Origin: Salinarimonas soli
Lineage (GTDB): Bacteria; Pseudomonadota; Alphaproteobacteria; Rhizobiales; Beijerinckiaceae
Assembly: GCF_008386575.1 (NCBI RefSeq)
Contig: NZ_VUOA01000006.1
Span: forward strand, 141,286 to 205,285
Direction: 5' to 3'
DNA: 64,000 nt
Shown: positions 26,596-34,984 of the stretch, one piece after another
Layout of the letters: each line of letters opens with the position of its first letter
Numbering within the stretch: position 1 is the stretch's first letter
Notes under the pieces: model-generated
The model's database searches: none
What the model was told of the DNA's origin: nothing
What the model saw: only the letters and a program-made list of their open reading frames with translations
Translations under genes and position numbers: made by a program

Positions 26596-27611
26596 CGGGC
26601 GACCGCGCGCTCGTAGAGGCGGGTGTCGAACAGGCCGTCGAGGGGCACCTCCTTGTCGAGGGCGCCGATCGAGACCTGATAGCGCTGCATGGCGGCGGTC
26701 GCCTCGACGATGACGCGCGGGTCGGCGACGAAGCGGGAGGCGGGCGAGGTGAGCGCGGCGCGCAAGGTCGCCGCATCGACGAGGCCGCGGCCGAGCGACG
26801 CCTCGAGCTGCGGCGCCACCCGGTCCGGCGCCTCCAGAATGCCTGCCACGGCCCGTACCGCCGCCGTCACGAGCCCCTGGGCGCCCTCCGGGTTACGCTG
26901 GAGAAAGGCTTGCGTGAGCGCGATCACCGTGCCGGGCTGGCTCGGGAACATCTCGCCGCCGAGCGCGAGGAGGCGGATGGACGGGTCACGACGGGTCACG
27001 ATGGTGACCGCGGGCTCGCGCATCACGCCGCCCTCCACCGCGCCGACCGCGATCGCCTGCTGGGTGGCGTCGATACCCATGGGCACGACCGTCACGTCCG
27101 CCTTGTCGGCCTTCACCACCTCCCACAGCCAGTGCTGGAGCGTGGTGTTGGGCACGGAGCCGAGCGGCTGGGTGGCGAGCCGCGCGGGCGCCCCGGCGGA
27201 GGCGCGATAGCGCCGGAAGGCCTCCGCCTTCGGCAGGTTCGGCTCGAAGAAGCGGGCGAGCTTGCCGCCTGCGACGAAGACGTTCTCCTCCACCGCAGTG
27301 GCCGCCACGACCTTCACGTCGATGCCCCGGGAGCGGGCGACGCCGAGCGGCGCGACGCCCGCCACATAGACGTCGAGGGTGCCCGAGGCGAGCGCCTGGA
27401 TCATGTTGGGCCCGGACTCGAAGGTGGTGATCGTCGGAGCGAGCCCCGCCGCCTTGAGCCAGCCCTCTCGCTCGGCCAGGTAGATCGGCGCCGCCGCGAG
27501 AATCGGGATCACGCCGATGCGCATCGGCACGGCTGCGGCTTGCGCCCGCACGGCGGGGGCAGCCAGGGCAACGAGGCCTCCGGCGACGAGGGAGCGGCGT
27601 GACATCCACAT
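26592..27611 (-). CDS. ABC transporter substrate-binding protein, SsuA/TauA/ThiY-like
   Basis: A 339-residue periplasmic protein with an N-terminal export signal (SRRSLVAGGLVALAAPAVRAQA, with a twin-arginine that may allow Tat export). The mature part starts MRIGVIPILAAAPIYLAEREGWLKAAGL and includes FESGPNMIQALASGTLDVYVAGVAP, the ligand-cleft region of the NMT1/SsuA fold. No desulfonase, nitrate reductase or thiamine gene is nearby, so the ligand is unknown. ATG 27611 and ATG 27605 are both plausible starts. It heads the leftward importer operon. Confidence 0.9.
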   Translation of the reverse strand: MWMSRRSLVAGGLVALAAPAVRAQAAAVPMRIGVIPILAAAPIYLAEREGWLKAAGLAPTITTFESGPNMIQALASGTLDVYVAGVAPLGVARSRGIDVKVVAATAVEENVFVAGGKLARFFEPNLPKAEAFRRYRASAGAPARLATQPLGSVPNTTLQHWLWEVVKADKADVTVVPMGIDATQQAIAVGAVEGGVMREPAVTIVTRRDPSIRLLALGGEMFPSQPGTVIALTQAFLQRNPEGAQGLVTAAVRAVAGILEAPDRVAPQLEASLGRGLVDAATLRAALTSPASRFVADPRVIVEATAAMQRYQVSIGALDKEVPLDGLFDTRLYERAVAR

Positions 27612-27693
27612 GGCGAGGGGTCCGGTTCGGGCGAGGTCGATAGGCCTGAGATAGAAAATGTTTCTCGGGAGCCGCAATCTCGTGCCGGAAATA

Positions 27694-27768
27694 AGAACCC
27701 TGTTCTACCGGGAACGCCCGCCGCGACAACCGGCTTTCGTCCAGCTGGCATGATGGAGAACCGCGTTC
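27694..27768. promoter_or_regulatory. Pair of GAAC-N3-GTTC palindromes between divergent genes
   Basis: GAAC-CCT-GTTC lies at 27695-27705 (extending to AGAAC/GTTCT at 27694-27706) and GAAC-CGC-GTTC at 27758-27768. Both are between the leftward importer operon and the rightward HerA-like gene. The repeat of one motif suggests an operator for a dimeric regulator. The spacing does not match the alphaproteobacterial LexA box (GTTC-N7-GTTC). Confidence 0.35.
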
Positions 27769-27862
27769 CCTCGTGCCGGCGCGCCGTCCGCCCTGCCCGC
27801 CTTTGCGGAGTCTTTACGCCTGCGTGCAACCCTGCGCTCGGGGTTCGGGCCAGGGGGTTGTA

Positions 27863-29614
27863 GTGGGCGTCGGGACAGTTGCAGGGCCGGTGATCGGGCA
27901 TGTGGCCGCGACCACGGGCGTCCGGCTCGTCGTTGAGCTCCGCGCCAGCGGAACCGCCGCCCTCAGCGTGGGCGAGATGGTCGGGATCCCGCTGCCCGAG
28001 ACCACCGTCATCGGCATCGCGACGGAGCTGTCCGGCCAGGGGACGCCCGCCACCTGCATCGTCAACCTGCTAGGCGAGATCCGCGACGACGGGCGGCACG
28101 GGCCGACGCTCATCCGGGGCGCCGCTCAGCTCCCGAGGCTCGGCCAGGCCGTGCTCGCGCTCACGCGGGAGGAGCTCGCCTCGCTCTTCAGCCTGCCCGG
28201 CGCGACGGGCATGCGCATCGGCGACCTGCACCAGAACGCGGCGATCGGCGCCTATGCCCGCATCGACGACCTGATCACCAAGCACTTCGCCGTCCTGGGC
28301 TCGACGGGCGCCGGCAAGTCGAGCGGCATTTCCGTGCTGGTGGGCGCGATCCTCGACGCCAAGCCCGATCTGCGGGTGTTCTTCATCGACCCTCACAACG
28401 AGTACGGCTCCTGCTTCCACCCCCGCGCCGACGTGCTGCGGCCCGCCAATCTCCGCCTGCCCTTCTGGCTGTTCAGCTTCGAGGAATTCGTCGACGTGCT
28501 GTTCCGGGGCCGCCCGGGGGTCGACGAGGAGATCGACATCCTGGCCGAGCTCATCCCCGCCGCGAAGGCCGCCTTCGCGGCCTCGCGCGCGTCGCACGAC
28601 CGCTCGGCCCTCAAGCGCATGGACGCGAAGGCGGCCGGCATCGGCCCCGACACGCCGATCCCCTACCGCCTGGCCGACCTCGTGGCGCTCATCGAGGAGC
28701 GGCGCGGCAAGCTCGAGAACCGGGCGCTGGTGTTCAACTACACCCGCCTCCTCAACCGGATCGAGACGGTTCGCCTCGACACCCGCTACGCCTTCATGTT
28801 CGACAACGCGAATGTCGGCGGCGACACCATGGTCGACGTCATCGGCGAGATCTTCAAATATCCGGGCCGGGGCAAGACCGTCACCGTGATGCAGCTCGCG
28901 GGCTTCCCCTCCGAGGTGGTGGACTCGGTGGTGTCGGTCCTGTGCCGCATGGCCTTCGAGATCGGCCTGTGGAGCGACGGCGCGCTCCCCATGCTCCTCG
29001 TCTGCGAGGAGGCGCACCGCTACGCGCCCGCCGATCGCGGCCTCGGCTTCGGTCCCACCCGCAAGGCGCTCTCCCGGATCGCGAAGGAGGGGCGCAAATA
29101 CGGCATCTATCTCGGCCTCGTGACGCAGCGCCCGGCCGAGCTCGACCCGACGATCCTGTCCCAGTGCAGCACCGTCTTCGCCATGCGCCTGATGAACGAC
29201 CGCGACCAGGCCATCCTGCGCGCGGCGGTGTCGGAGGCCGCGGGCGGGCTCCTCGGCTTCCTGCCGTCGCTGGGCACCCGCGAGGCCTTCGGCTTCGGCG
29301 AGGGCATGCCGCTGCCCATGCGCATCCGCTTCTCCGAGCTCCCCGCCGCCCGCATCCCGCGCAGCGAGGCGACCGGCCTGGACCACGCAGCCGGCGCGGC
29401 CATCGACCGCACCTACATCGCCGGCATGGTCGAGCGCTGGCGCGGCGGCGGCGTGCGCCCCCTGGGGCTCGACGAGGGCCCGACGGCACCGATCGGCGAG
29501 AGGCCGACCGCGCCCCTCATGCCCGCGCAGGAGCGCCCGCCCGTGCTCGACGACGGCGTCCTCGCGCCCGGGGCGCGCCCCTGGTACCCCTCCATCCGCT
29601 CCGGCTCGCGCTGA
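27863..29614 (+). CDS. HerA-like ATPase (DUF87 / FtsK-HerA superfamily)
   Basis: A 583-residue ATPase. A small beta-barrel N-terminal domain (about 1-120, GVRLVVELRASGTAALSVGEMVGIPL) is followed by the motor with Walker A GSTGAGKSS at about 146-154, VFFIDPHNEYGS, Walker B MLLVCEEAHRYAP at about 376-388, and the sensor region GLVTQRPAELDPTILSQCSTVFAMRL. HerA proteins form hexameric DNA-pumping rings, usually paired with the NurA nuclease; no nurA is seen. The GTG at 27863 is chosen because homology begins just after it; upstream codons look non-coding. Confidence 0.88.
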   Translation: MGVGTVAGPVIGHVAATTGVRLVVELRASGTAALSVGEMVGIPLPETTVIGIATELSGQGTPATCIVNLLGEIRDDGRHGPTLIRGAAQLPRLGQAVLALTREELASLFSLPGATGMRIGDLHQNAAIGAYARIDDLITKHFAVLGSTGAGKSSGISVLVGAILDAKPDLRVFFIDPHNEYGSCFHPRADVLRPANLRLPFWLFSFEEFVDVLFRGRPGVDEEIDILAELIPAAKAAFAASRASHDRSALKRMDAKAAGIGPDTPIPYRLADLVALIEERRGKLENRALVFNYTRLLNRIETVRLDTRYAFMFDNANVGGDTMVDVIGEIFKYPGRGKTVTVMQLAGFPSEVVDSVVSVLCRMAFEIGLWSDGALPMLLVCEEAHRYAPADRGLGFGPTRKALSRIAKEGRKYGIYLGLVTQRPAELDPTILSQCSTVFAMRLMNDRDQAILRAAVSEAAGGLLGFLPSLGTREAFGFGEGMPLPMRIRFSELPAARIPRSEATGLDHAAGAAIDRTYIAGMVERWRGGGVRPLGLDEGPTAPIGERPTAPLMPAQERPPVLDDGVLAPGARPWYPSIRSGSR

Positions 29615-29705
29615 CGGATCGCCGGGGCCCGCCTTGACGGCGGCGGGGGAGCGGACATCTCACCCCCTCCGCCCGCCCCAAGGGTCCCATCGCGAGCGAC
29701 GCGCC

Positions 29706-30569
29706 ATGCCCGGCTATCTCCCCTTCGCCGACGCCCTGAAGCTGCCGGCGTTCTGCTGCGAGAATTGCGGCTTCTGGCAGCGCCGGTCCGACCGCCCCCG
29801 CGACTGCCCCATGTGCGCCGACGCCCGGCACGTGATGCCGCAGGGCCCGTTCGAGTTCCTGGACGTCGCCGAGAAGCAGGCCCGTTCGCCCATGCACTGG
29901 ACCGAGGTCGAGAGCGGCGTCTGGCGCTTCTGGAACGACCCCGTCACGGGGATTGGGCCGAGCGCCTACCTGATTGCCGGGCCTGACGGGAATCTCCTGT
30001 TCGAGGGCGGCGCGGTGTTCTCGCTCGAGGCGCTGGCGCACATCGAGGCGCTCGGCGGCGTCGCGGTGGCATCCGCCTCGCATCCCCACAGCTACGGCGC
30101 CCTGTTCCAGATCCAGGACCGGTTCGACCCGGAGGTGGCGCTCCACCCGGGCGACCTCGCCTGGACGGGCGCGCTGCGCGTCACATGGCCCTTCGACGAC
30201 AGCCTGGAGGCGATGCCGGGCCTCACGCTCCATCTCACCGCGGGCCATTTCGACGGGCACGCCGTCCTCCACGACGCCCGCAGGCGGATCTTGTTCTGCG
30301 GCGACGCCCTCAAGTTCGAGCTCGACCCCGCGAACCCGCGCCGCGCCCTCACCATCTCGGCCCACAAGGCTTTCGTGCGCGGGGTGCCGCTCACCCCCAA
30401 CGAGCTGCGCCGCTATCGCGCGGTATTCGCCGCCCTCGACTTCGAGCAGACCTGGACACCCTTCGAGCAGGCGGCGAACAGCGGGCGGCGGGAGGTCCTG
30501 GCCCTCATCGATTCGATGCTCGCGACCCGGCCCCACGCGGCGCCGGTCCCCTTGAGCAGCCTGGGCTGA
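29706..30569 (+). CDS. Metallo-beta-lactamase-fold protein with N-terminal rubredoxin-like zinc knuckle
   Basis: A 287-residue protein. C18-x2-C21 and C34-x2-C37 form a rubredoxin-like knuckle, followed by a beta-lactamase-fold domain: AYLIAGPDGNLLFEGGAVF, SHPHSYGALFQ, TAGHFDGHAVLHD and ILFCGDALKFELD. The usual HxHxDH metal motif is reduced to HPHSYG, although later histidines and an aspartate remain, so activity may be altered. MBL-fold proteins hydrolyse thioesters, phosphodiesters or similar bonds. The ATG at 29706 places the knuckle near the N-terminus. No partner is obvious. Confidence 0.8.
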   Translation: MPGYLPFADALKLPAFCCENCGFWQRRSDRPRDCPMCADARHVMPQGPFEFLDVAEKQARSPMHWTEVESGVWRFWNDPVTGIGPSAYLIAGPDGNLLFEGGAVFSLEALAHIEALGGVAVASASHPHSYGALFQIQDRFDPEVALHPGDLAWTGALRVTWPFDDSLEAMPGLTLHLTAGHFDGHAVLHDARRRILFCGDALKFELDPANPRRALTISAHKAFVRGVPLTPNELRRYRAVFAALDFEQTWTPFEQAANSGRREVLALIDSMLATRPHAAPVPLSSLG

Positions 30570-30790
30570 CCGCGCGGCCCGCGCGACACGCGGTCGCGCG
30601 GCAGAGGCGGACGCAGCGCGGCCGGAGCGGCCGCACTTCCAACAAGTCGTTGCAACATCTTGATTTTCCGCCTTCATGAGGTGCGTCGGGCCGTTCGGTC
30701 GCAGAGGTCGGCTGCTCTTGCCGCCCCGCAACGGTCGCGCCTCTAAAACTTTGCCGGGTCGTTCCACGGCCGGTGCTACGGAAGGCTCCT

Positions 30791-32647
30791 ATGTTCCTGA
30801 CCTCGTCGCAGCCGAGCGCGCTCGCCGCGCGCCGTGCCCTTCTCCTCGTGCCCTCCCTGCTCGGCGCGCTCGGCGTCGCCTGGCTCTCGATCGAGATCTA
30901 CGGGCGGGCCGAACGGGGCGTGCTCGACGCCGTCCTCGTGGCGCTCTTCGTGCCGCTCATGGCGTGGGAATGCTTCGTGGTCTGGCAGCTGGTGCTCGGC
31001 TTCAGCGCCTGGGCCGCCTCGCGCGGGGCCATGACGGCCCTGGAGCGGCGCGCGCTGAGCCTCGCGCCGGTCGCCACGGGCCGCAGCCGCACGGCGGTGC
31101 TCATCCCGATCTTCGTCGAGGACGCCGAGGCGGTCTTCGCGGGCGTGCGGGTCATGGCCCGCTCCCTGCGCGCCACCGGCCGCGCTGACGACATGGCGAT
31201 CCATGTCCTGAGCGACACGGGCGACCCCGGCATCGCCGCCGAGGAGGAGCAGGCGCTTGCCGCGTACCTCGCCTGGGCGGGAGACCAGGAGGGCCTGCCG
31301 CCCGTCCATTACCGCCGCCGCACGCGCAACGAGGGCCGCAAGGCCGGCAACATCGCCGAGTGGATGGAGCGCGCGGGCGATGCCTTCGACTTCATGATCG
31401 TGCTCGACGCCGACAGCCTCATGTCCGGCCGCACCATGCGCCGCCTCGTGCGGCTCATGGAGGAGATGCCCGACGCCGGCATCATCCAGACCGTGAGCTA
31501 CGCCACGGGGCGCCAGACCCTCTTCGCCCGCATCCAGCAATTCGCCGTGCGCCTCTATGCGCCGCTCGCCCTGCGCGGGCTCGAGTTCTGGCAGGGGCCG
31601 GACGGGAACTATTGGGGGCACAACGCCATCATCCGGATCGCGCCCTTCCGCGAGCACTGCAAGCTGCCCGTGCTCCCGGGCAAGCCGCCCTTCGGCGGCG
31701 AGATCCTCTGCCACGATATCGTCGAGGCGGCGCTCATGCGCCGGGCGGGCTACGGCGTCCACCTCCTGCCCGACATCGACGGGACCTGGGAGGAGATGCC
31801 CACCAACGTCATCGACCTCATGGGCCGCGAGCGGCGCTGGTGCCAGGGCAACCTCCAGCACGCGGGCGTCCTGCGCATGCCGGGGCTCAAGCCCGCGAGC
31901 CGCGCCCATATCCTGCTCGGCATCGGCGGGTATCTCACGGCCCCGCTCTGGTGGGCCTTCCTGCTCGTCGGCGCCGTGCGGGCCGTGACGGCGGACGAGG
32001 GCGGGGGCCTCGGCGTGCTCGCCTACGGCCTCACCGAGACCGGCTGGGCCGCGACCGCGCTGGTCACCGTCGCGGCGCTCCTCATCGGTCTCCCCCGCGT
32101 CCTCAACCTCGCCCGCGCCCTCATCGAGGCGCCGGCCCGGCGGGGCTTCGGGGGCGTGCGGCGGCTCCTCGCGGGAGCGACGATCGAGCAGGTGCTCTGG
32201 GTGCTGCTCGGGCCCGTCCTCTCCCTCGTGAATTCCGGCTTCGTCCTCACCACCCTCATGGGCCGCGTCGTCGCCTGGGATTCGCAGCCGCGCACCGACC
32301 GGCTCGTGCCCCTGTCCGAGGCCTGGGCGCGGCTCGGCTGGACGGTCTGGGTGGGGCTTGCCCTCGCGGCCGCGGCGCTCACGGTGGGCGGCTGGTACGG
32401 GCTCTGGATGGCGCCCACCGCGCTCGGCCTCATCCTGGCGCCCGTGATCGCCTCGCTCCTGAGCCGGGTCGACCTCGGGGTCGCGTCCCGGCGCCTGGGC
32501 CTCTTCCTCACGGCCGACGACACCTGCGCGGCGCCGGAGCTCCAGGACCTGCGCCGCTTCACCGGCCCCGGCGCCGCGCCGGCCTGGGACGGGGACGCAA
32601 CTATGTCGCAGGGCGCTCCCCTCGAGGGCGCGGAGGAGCGCCCCTGA
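30791..32647 (+). CDS. Glucan biosynthesis glucosyltransferase H (MdoH/OpgH-like, GT2)
   Basis: A 618-residue inner-membrane glucosyltransferase with two N-terminal helices, a GT2 catalytic domain and several C-terminal helices. Catalytic features are D206-x-D208 in VLDADSLMSG, NYWGHNAIIRI, and the R-x-x-R-W motif in GRERRWCQGNLQ. OpgH-type enzymes make linear beta-1,2-glucan backbones for osmoregulated periplasmic glucans; the usual partner OpgG is not in the window. The ATG at 30791 has an AAGG site upstream; a GTG six codons earlier is possible. A second, divergent homologue lies at 57421-59220. Confidence 0.87.
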   Translation: MFLTSSQPSALAARRALLLVPSLLGALGVAWLSIEIYGRAERGVLDAVLVALFVPLMAWECFVVWQLVLGFSAWAASRGAMTALERRALSLAPVATGRSRTAVLIPIFVEDAEAVFAGVRVMARSLRATGRADDMAIHVLSDTGDPGIAAEEEQALAAYLAWAGDQEGLPPVHYRRRTRNEGRKAGNIAEWMERAGDAFDFMIVLDADSLMSGRTMRRLVRLMEEMPDAGIIQTVSYATGRQTLFARIQQFAVRLYAPLALRGLEFWQGPDGNYWGHNAIIRIAPFREHCKLPVLPGKPPFGGEILCHDIVEAALMRRAGYGVHLLPDIDGTWEEMPTNVIDLMGRERRWCQGNLQHAGVLRMPGLKPASRAHILLGIGGYLTAPLWWAFLLVGAVRAVTADEGGGLGVLAYGLTETGWAATALVTVAALLIGLPRVLNLARALIEAPARRGFGGVRRLLAGATIEQVLWVLLGPVLSLVNSGFVLTTLMGRVVAWDSQPRTDRLVPLSEAWARLGWTVWVGLALAAAALTVGGWYGLWMAPTALGLILAPVIASLLSRVDLGVASRRLGLFLTADDTCAAPELQDLRRFTGPGAAPAWDGDATMSQGAPLEGAEERP

Positions 32648-32871
32648 GCGGCGCGACGGATTTAACCTGCGCTAAGATGTTGAATGAACGTACGAAGCTC
32701 CAGCCTCGGCGGCGCGCGCCCCTGAGCGCCGGCGGGTCGGGCTGTCCCATTCTGCGACAGCCTGCCACGGCCACGCTGGGCAACTGACGCAAGGGAAGCC
32801 GCGTTCGAGCCGCGGACCAGAACAGGCCCCGCCGCAAGTGGGCCGATCTCTGCGAGCTTCAGGAGCAACCC

Positions 32872-34065
32872 GTGATTCAGGCCAATCCGAAAGACCGTCT
32901 CGGCGTCGCGATCGTCGGGATGGGGGGCGCCGTCGCGACCACCGCCATCGCCGGAATCGAGATGATCAAATCCGGCGCCAATCGCTTCGACGGTCTGCCC
33001 CTGGCCGACGTGGCCGTGCCCGGCCTCTCCCATTACCGCGACCTCGTCTTCGGCGGCTGGGACCTCAATGGCGAGGACCTGGGCTCCGCCGCGCAGGAGC
33101 ACGGCGTGCTCTCCCGCGACGAGCTGAACGATGGCGCCTCCGCCCTCAAGTCCATGCGCCCCTGGGCGGCGGTGGGCAACGAGCGCTTCTGCCGCAACAT
33201 CCAGGGCCGGCACCTCATCGCGGCGAAATCGCACCGCGAGGCCGTCGAGATTATCGCCGCCGACCTGGCGCGCTTTCGCAAGGAGTCGGATGCCGAGCGC
33301 GTCGTGATGCTCAACCTCGCCTCTACCGAGGTGTGGCCCGACCTCTCCCTGCCGGTGCTCGCCACCGTGGAGGCGTTCGAGCGCGGGCTCGACGAGAACG
33401 ATCCCGCCATCGGTCCCGCCATGCTCTACGCCTACGCGGCCATCACGAGCGGCGTGCCTTACGCGAACTTCACCCCGAGCGTCGCGGCGGACGTGCCGGC
33501 GCTCATCGAGCTCGCCAAGCGCCGCAACGTCGGCGTCGCCGGCAAGGACGGCAAGACGGGCCAGACCTTCATGAAGACCGTAATCGCGCCGGCCCTGCGC
33601 GCCCGTTCGCTCCACGTCGACGGCTGGTTCTCCACCAACATCCTCGGCAACCGCGACGGCCTCGCCCTCGACGATCCGGCCTCCCTGCAATCGAAGCTCA
33701 ACACCAAGGGCTGCGTGCTGGAGCAGATCCTGGGTTACCCCGTCGAGGACCACCTCGTCGATATCCGCTATTACCGCCCGCGCGGCGACGACAAGGAAGC
33801 CTGGGACAACATCGACATCACCGGGTTCCTCGGCAAGCGCATGCAGATCAAGGTGAACTTCCTGTGCAAGGACTCGATCCTGGCGGCGCCGCTCGCCATC
33901 GAGATCGCCCGCGTCATGGGACTTGCCGACCGGCGCGGCGAGGGCGGCGTGCAGGAGCAGCTCGGCGTGTTCTTCAAGGCCCCGATGGTGGCGAACGGGC
34001 ACCCGCCGGAGCATGCCTTCCACGTCCAGGAGCAGATGCTGGCCGACTGGCTCAACAAGCACTGA
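32872..34065 (+). CDS. Inositol-3-phosphate synthase family protein (MIPS)
   Basis: A 397-residue NAD-dependent isomerase-type enzyme that converts glucose-6-phosphate to inositol-3-phosphate. The NAD-binding GVAIVGMGGAVATT is at 11-24, the active-site segment VGVAGKDGKTGQTFMKT near 222-238 and WFSTNILGNRDG after it, and the catalytic K333 lies in CKDSILAAPLAIEI. It starts with GTG after an AGGAGC ribosome binding site. It is the first gene of an eight-gene co-directional cluster with a YcaO protein, a glycosyltransferase and a PIG-L deacetylase, suggesting inositol phosphate as the scaffold of a secondary product. Confidence 0.92.
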   Translation: MIQANPKDRLGVAIVGMGGAVATTAIAGIEMIKSGANRFDGLPLADVAVPGLSHYRDLVFGGWDLNGEDLGSAAQEHGVLSRDELNDGASALKSMRPWAAVGNERFCRNIQGRHLIAAKSHREAVEIIAADLARFRKESDAERVVMLNLASTEVWPDLSLPVLATVEAFERGLDENDPAIGPAMLYAYAAITSGVPYANFTPSVAADVPALIELAKRRNVGVAGKDGKTGQTFMKTVIAPALRARSLHVDGWFSTNILGNRDGLALDDPASLQSKLNTKGCVLEQILGYPVEDHLVDIRYYRPRGDDKEAWDNIDITGFLGKRMQIKVNFLCKDSILAAPLAIEIARVMGLADRRGEGGVQEQLGVFFKAPMVANGHPPEHAFHVQEQMLADWLNKH

Positions 34066-34075
34066 GGGGCCCGCC

Positions 34076-34984
34076 ATGGGCGCCTCGCCCGGTCTCGTCC
34101 CGCTCCTGAAGGAGCTCGGCGACCTCAAGCGCATCCGCTCCGCCGGGGCCCCCGGCTCCATCGCCGAGCGCCGCTTCCGCGCGGCGTGGGGTGCCCTCGT
34201 GGCGGGCGCCGACCCGGCGGTCGTCATGGAGGCCACCAACGCCGCCTGCCTCGCCGCCGCGCGCCTCGGCGATCTCGATGGGCCGACGCTGCGGTTGCTG
34301 GGGCTCACGTTCGAGGAGAGCGTGTCGGTGCTGGAGGGGGCGCTCGCCGAGGTGAGCGCGCCCCTCTCCTCTCCGGGCGGGCGGGGAGAGGCGTTGATCG
34401 CCCGCCTGCGCGCAGCTCTCGCCCGCGAGCTCCCTGTCGGCGCCCCGCCGCCATTCGTCGAGGCGCTGGCCCGGCAGCCCCGCGCGGGCGTCACCTGCCC
34501 CGGCAAGTCGCGCATCATGCTGGAGCCGCCGGAGAACCATGCCGAGCACTGCCTGATGGTGGCGGTCTACGGCGTGATCCTCTCGCCGTTCTACGACGCC
34601 GACCCGGAGACCGTCTTCCTGGTGGGCCTCGCCCACCATCTCCACAACGCGGCGATGCCGGATTCAGGCTTCACGGGCGAGATGCTGCTCGGCGACCATC
34701 TAGAGCCCGTGATGGCCCGCGCCACCGCCCGGGCGCTCGACGAGCTGCCGCCCGCCTTGCGCGCGACCGTCGAGCGCGCCCGCGCGATCCTGCCCGACGC
34801 CGACACGCCCGAGGGGCGAGCCTTCCACGCCGCCGACGTGGCCGATCGCGTCCTCCAGATCGCGCAGCACCTCGCGGCTGCGAGCCTCACCATGGACGTC
34901 GTCCTCGACGATATGGAGCTCGTCCACGATGGCCCCGTGAAGGCCTTCCACGACGGCGTGCTGCGGGAGCTCGGCCTGGCATGA
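34076..34984 (+). CDS. HD-like helical metal-dependent hydrolase (putative)
   Basis: A 302-residue mostly helical protein. The C-terminal half carries an HD-domain-like histidine/aspartate series: ENHAEHCLMVAVYGV, VGLAHHLHNAAMPD (HH and HN where the classic domain has HD), GDHLEPVM, and HAADVADRVLQIAQHL with the distal aspartate. The N-terminal 90 residues are helical with no recognised domain. HD proteins are phosphohydrolases or, in some families, diiron oxygenases of inositol or phosphonates. It lies 10 bp after the inositol-phosphate synthase gene, making a phosphorylated inositol substrate plausible. A repeat-derived linker sits at about residues 94-106. Confidence 0.7.
   Translation: MGASPGLVPLLKELGDLKRIRSAGAPGSIAERRFRAAWGALVAGADPAVVMEATNAACLAAARLGDLDGPTLRLLGLTFEESVSVLEGALAEVSAPLSSPGGRGEALIARLRAALARELPVGAPPPFVEALARQPRAGVTCPGKSRIMLEPPENHAEHCLMVAVYGVILSPFYDADPETVFLVGLAHHLHNAAMPDSGFTGEMLLGDHLEPVMARATARALDELPPALRATVERARAILPDADTPEGRAFHAADVADRVLQIAQHLAAASLTMDVVLDDMELVHDGPVKAFHDGVLRELGLA
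34363..34391. repeat. Palindromic repeat inside the HD-like gene
   Basis: CCTCTCC at 34363 and GGAGAGG at 34385-34391 (inner pair CTCTCC/GGAGAG) bracket a GGGCGGGCGG loop, within coding sequence for SAPLSSPGGRGEA. The same CCCTCTCC...GGAGAGGG palindrome occurs between genes at 53758-53785 and 56644-56665. It lies in frame in the linker between the two domains of the HD-like protein. Confidence 0.5.

Noticed and set aside
27694-27715. Possible SOS (LexA) box upstream of the HerA-like gene
   Set aside because: The alphaproteobacterial LexA site is GTTC-N7-GTTC; here the half-sites are inverted with 3-bp spacing, and the next GAAC is not at the right distance.
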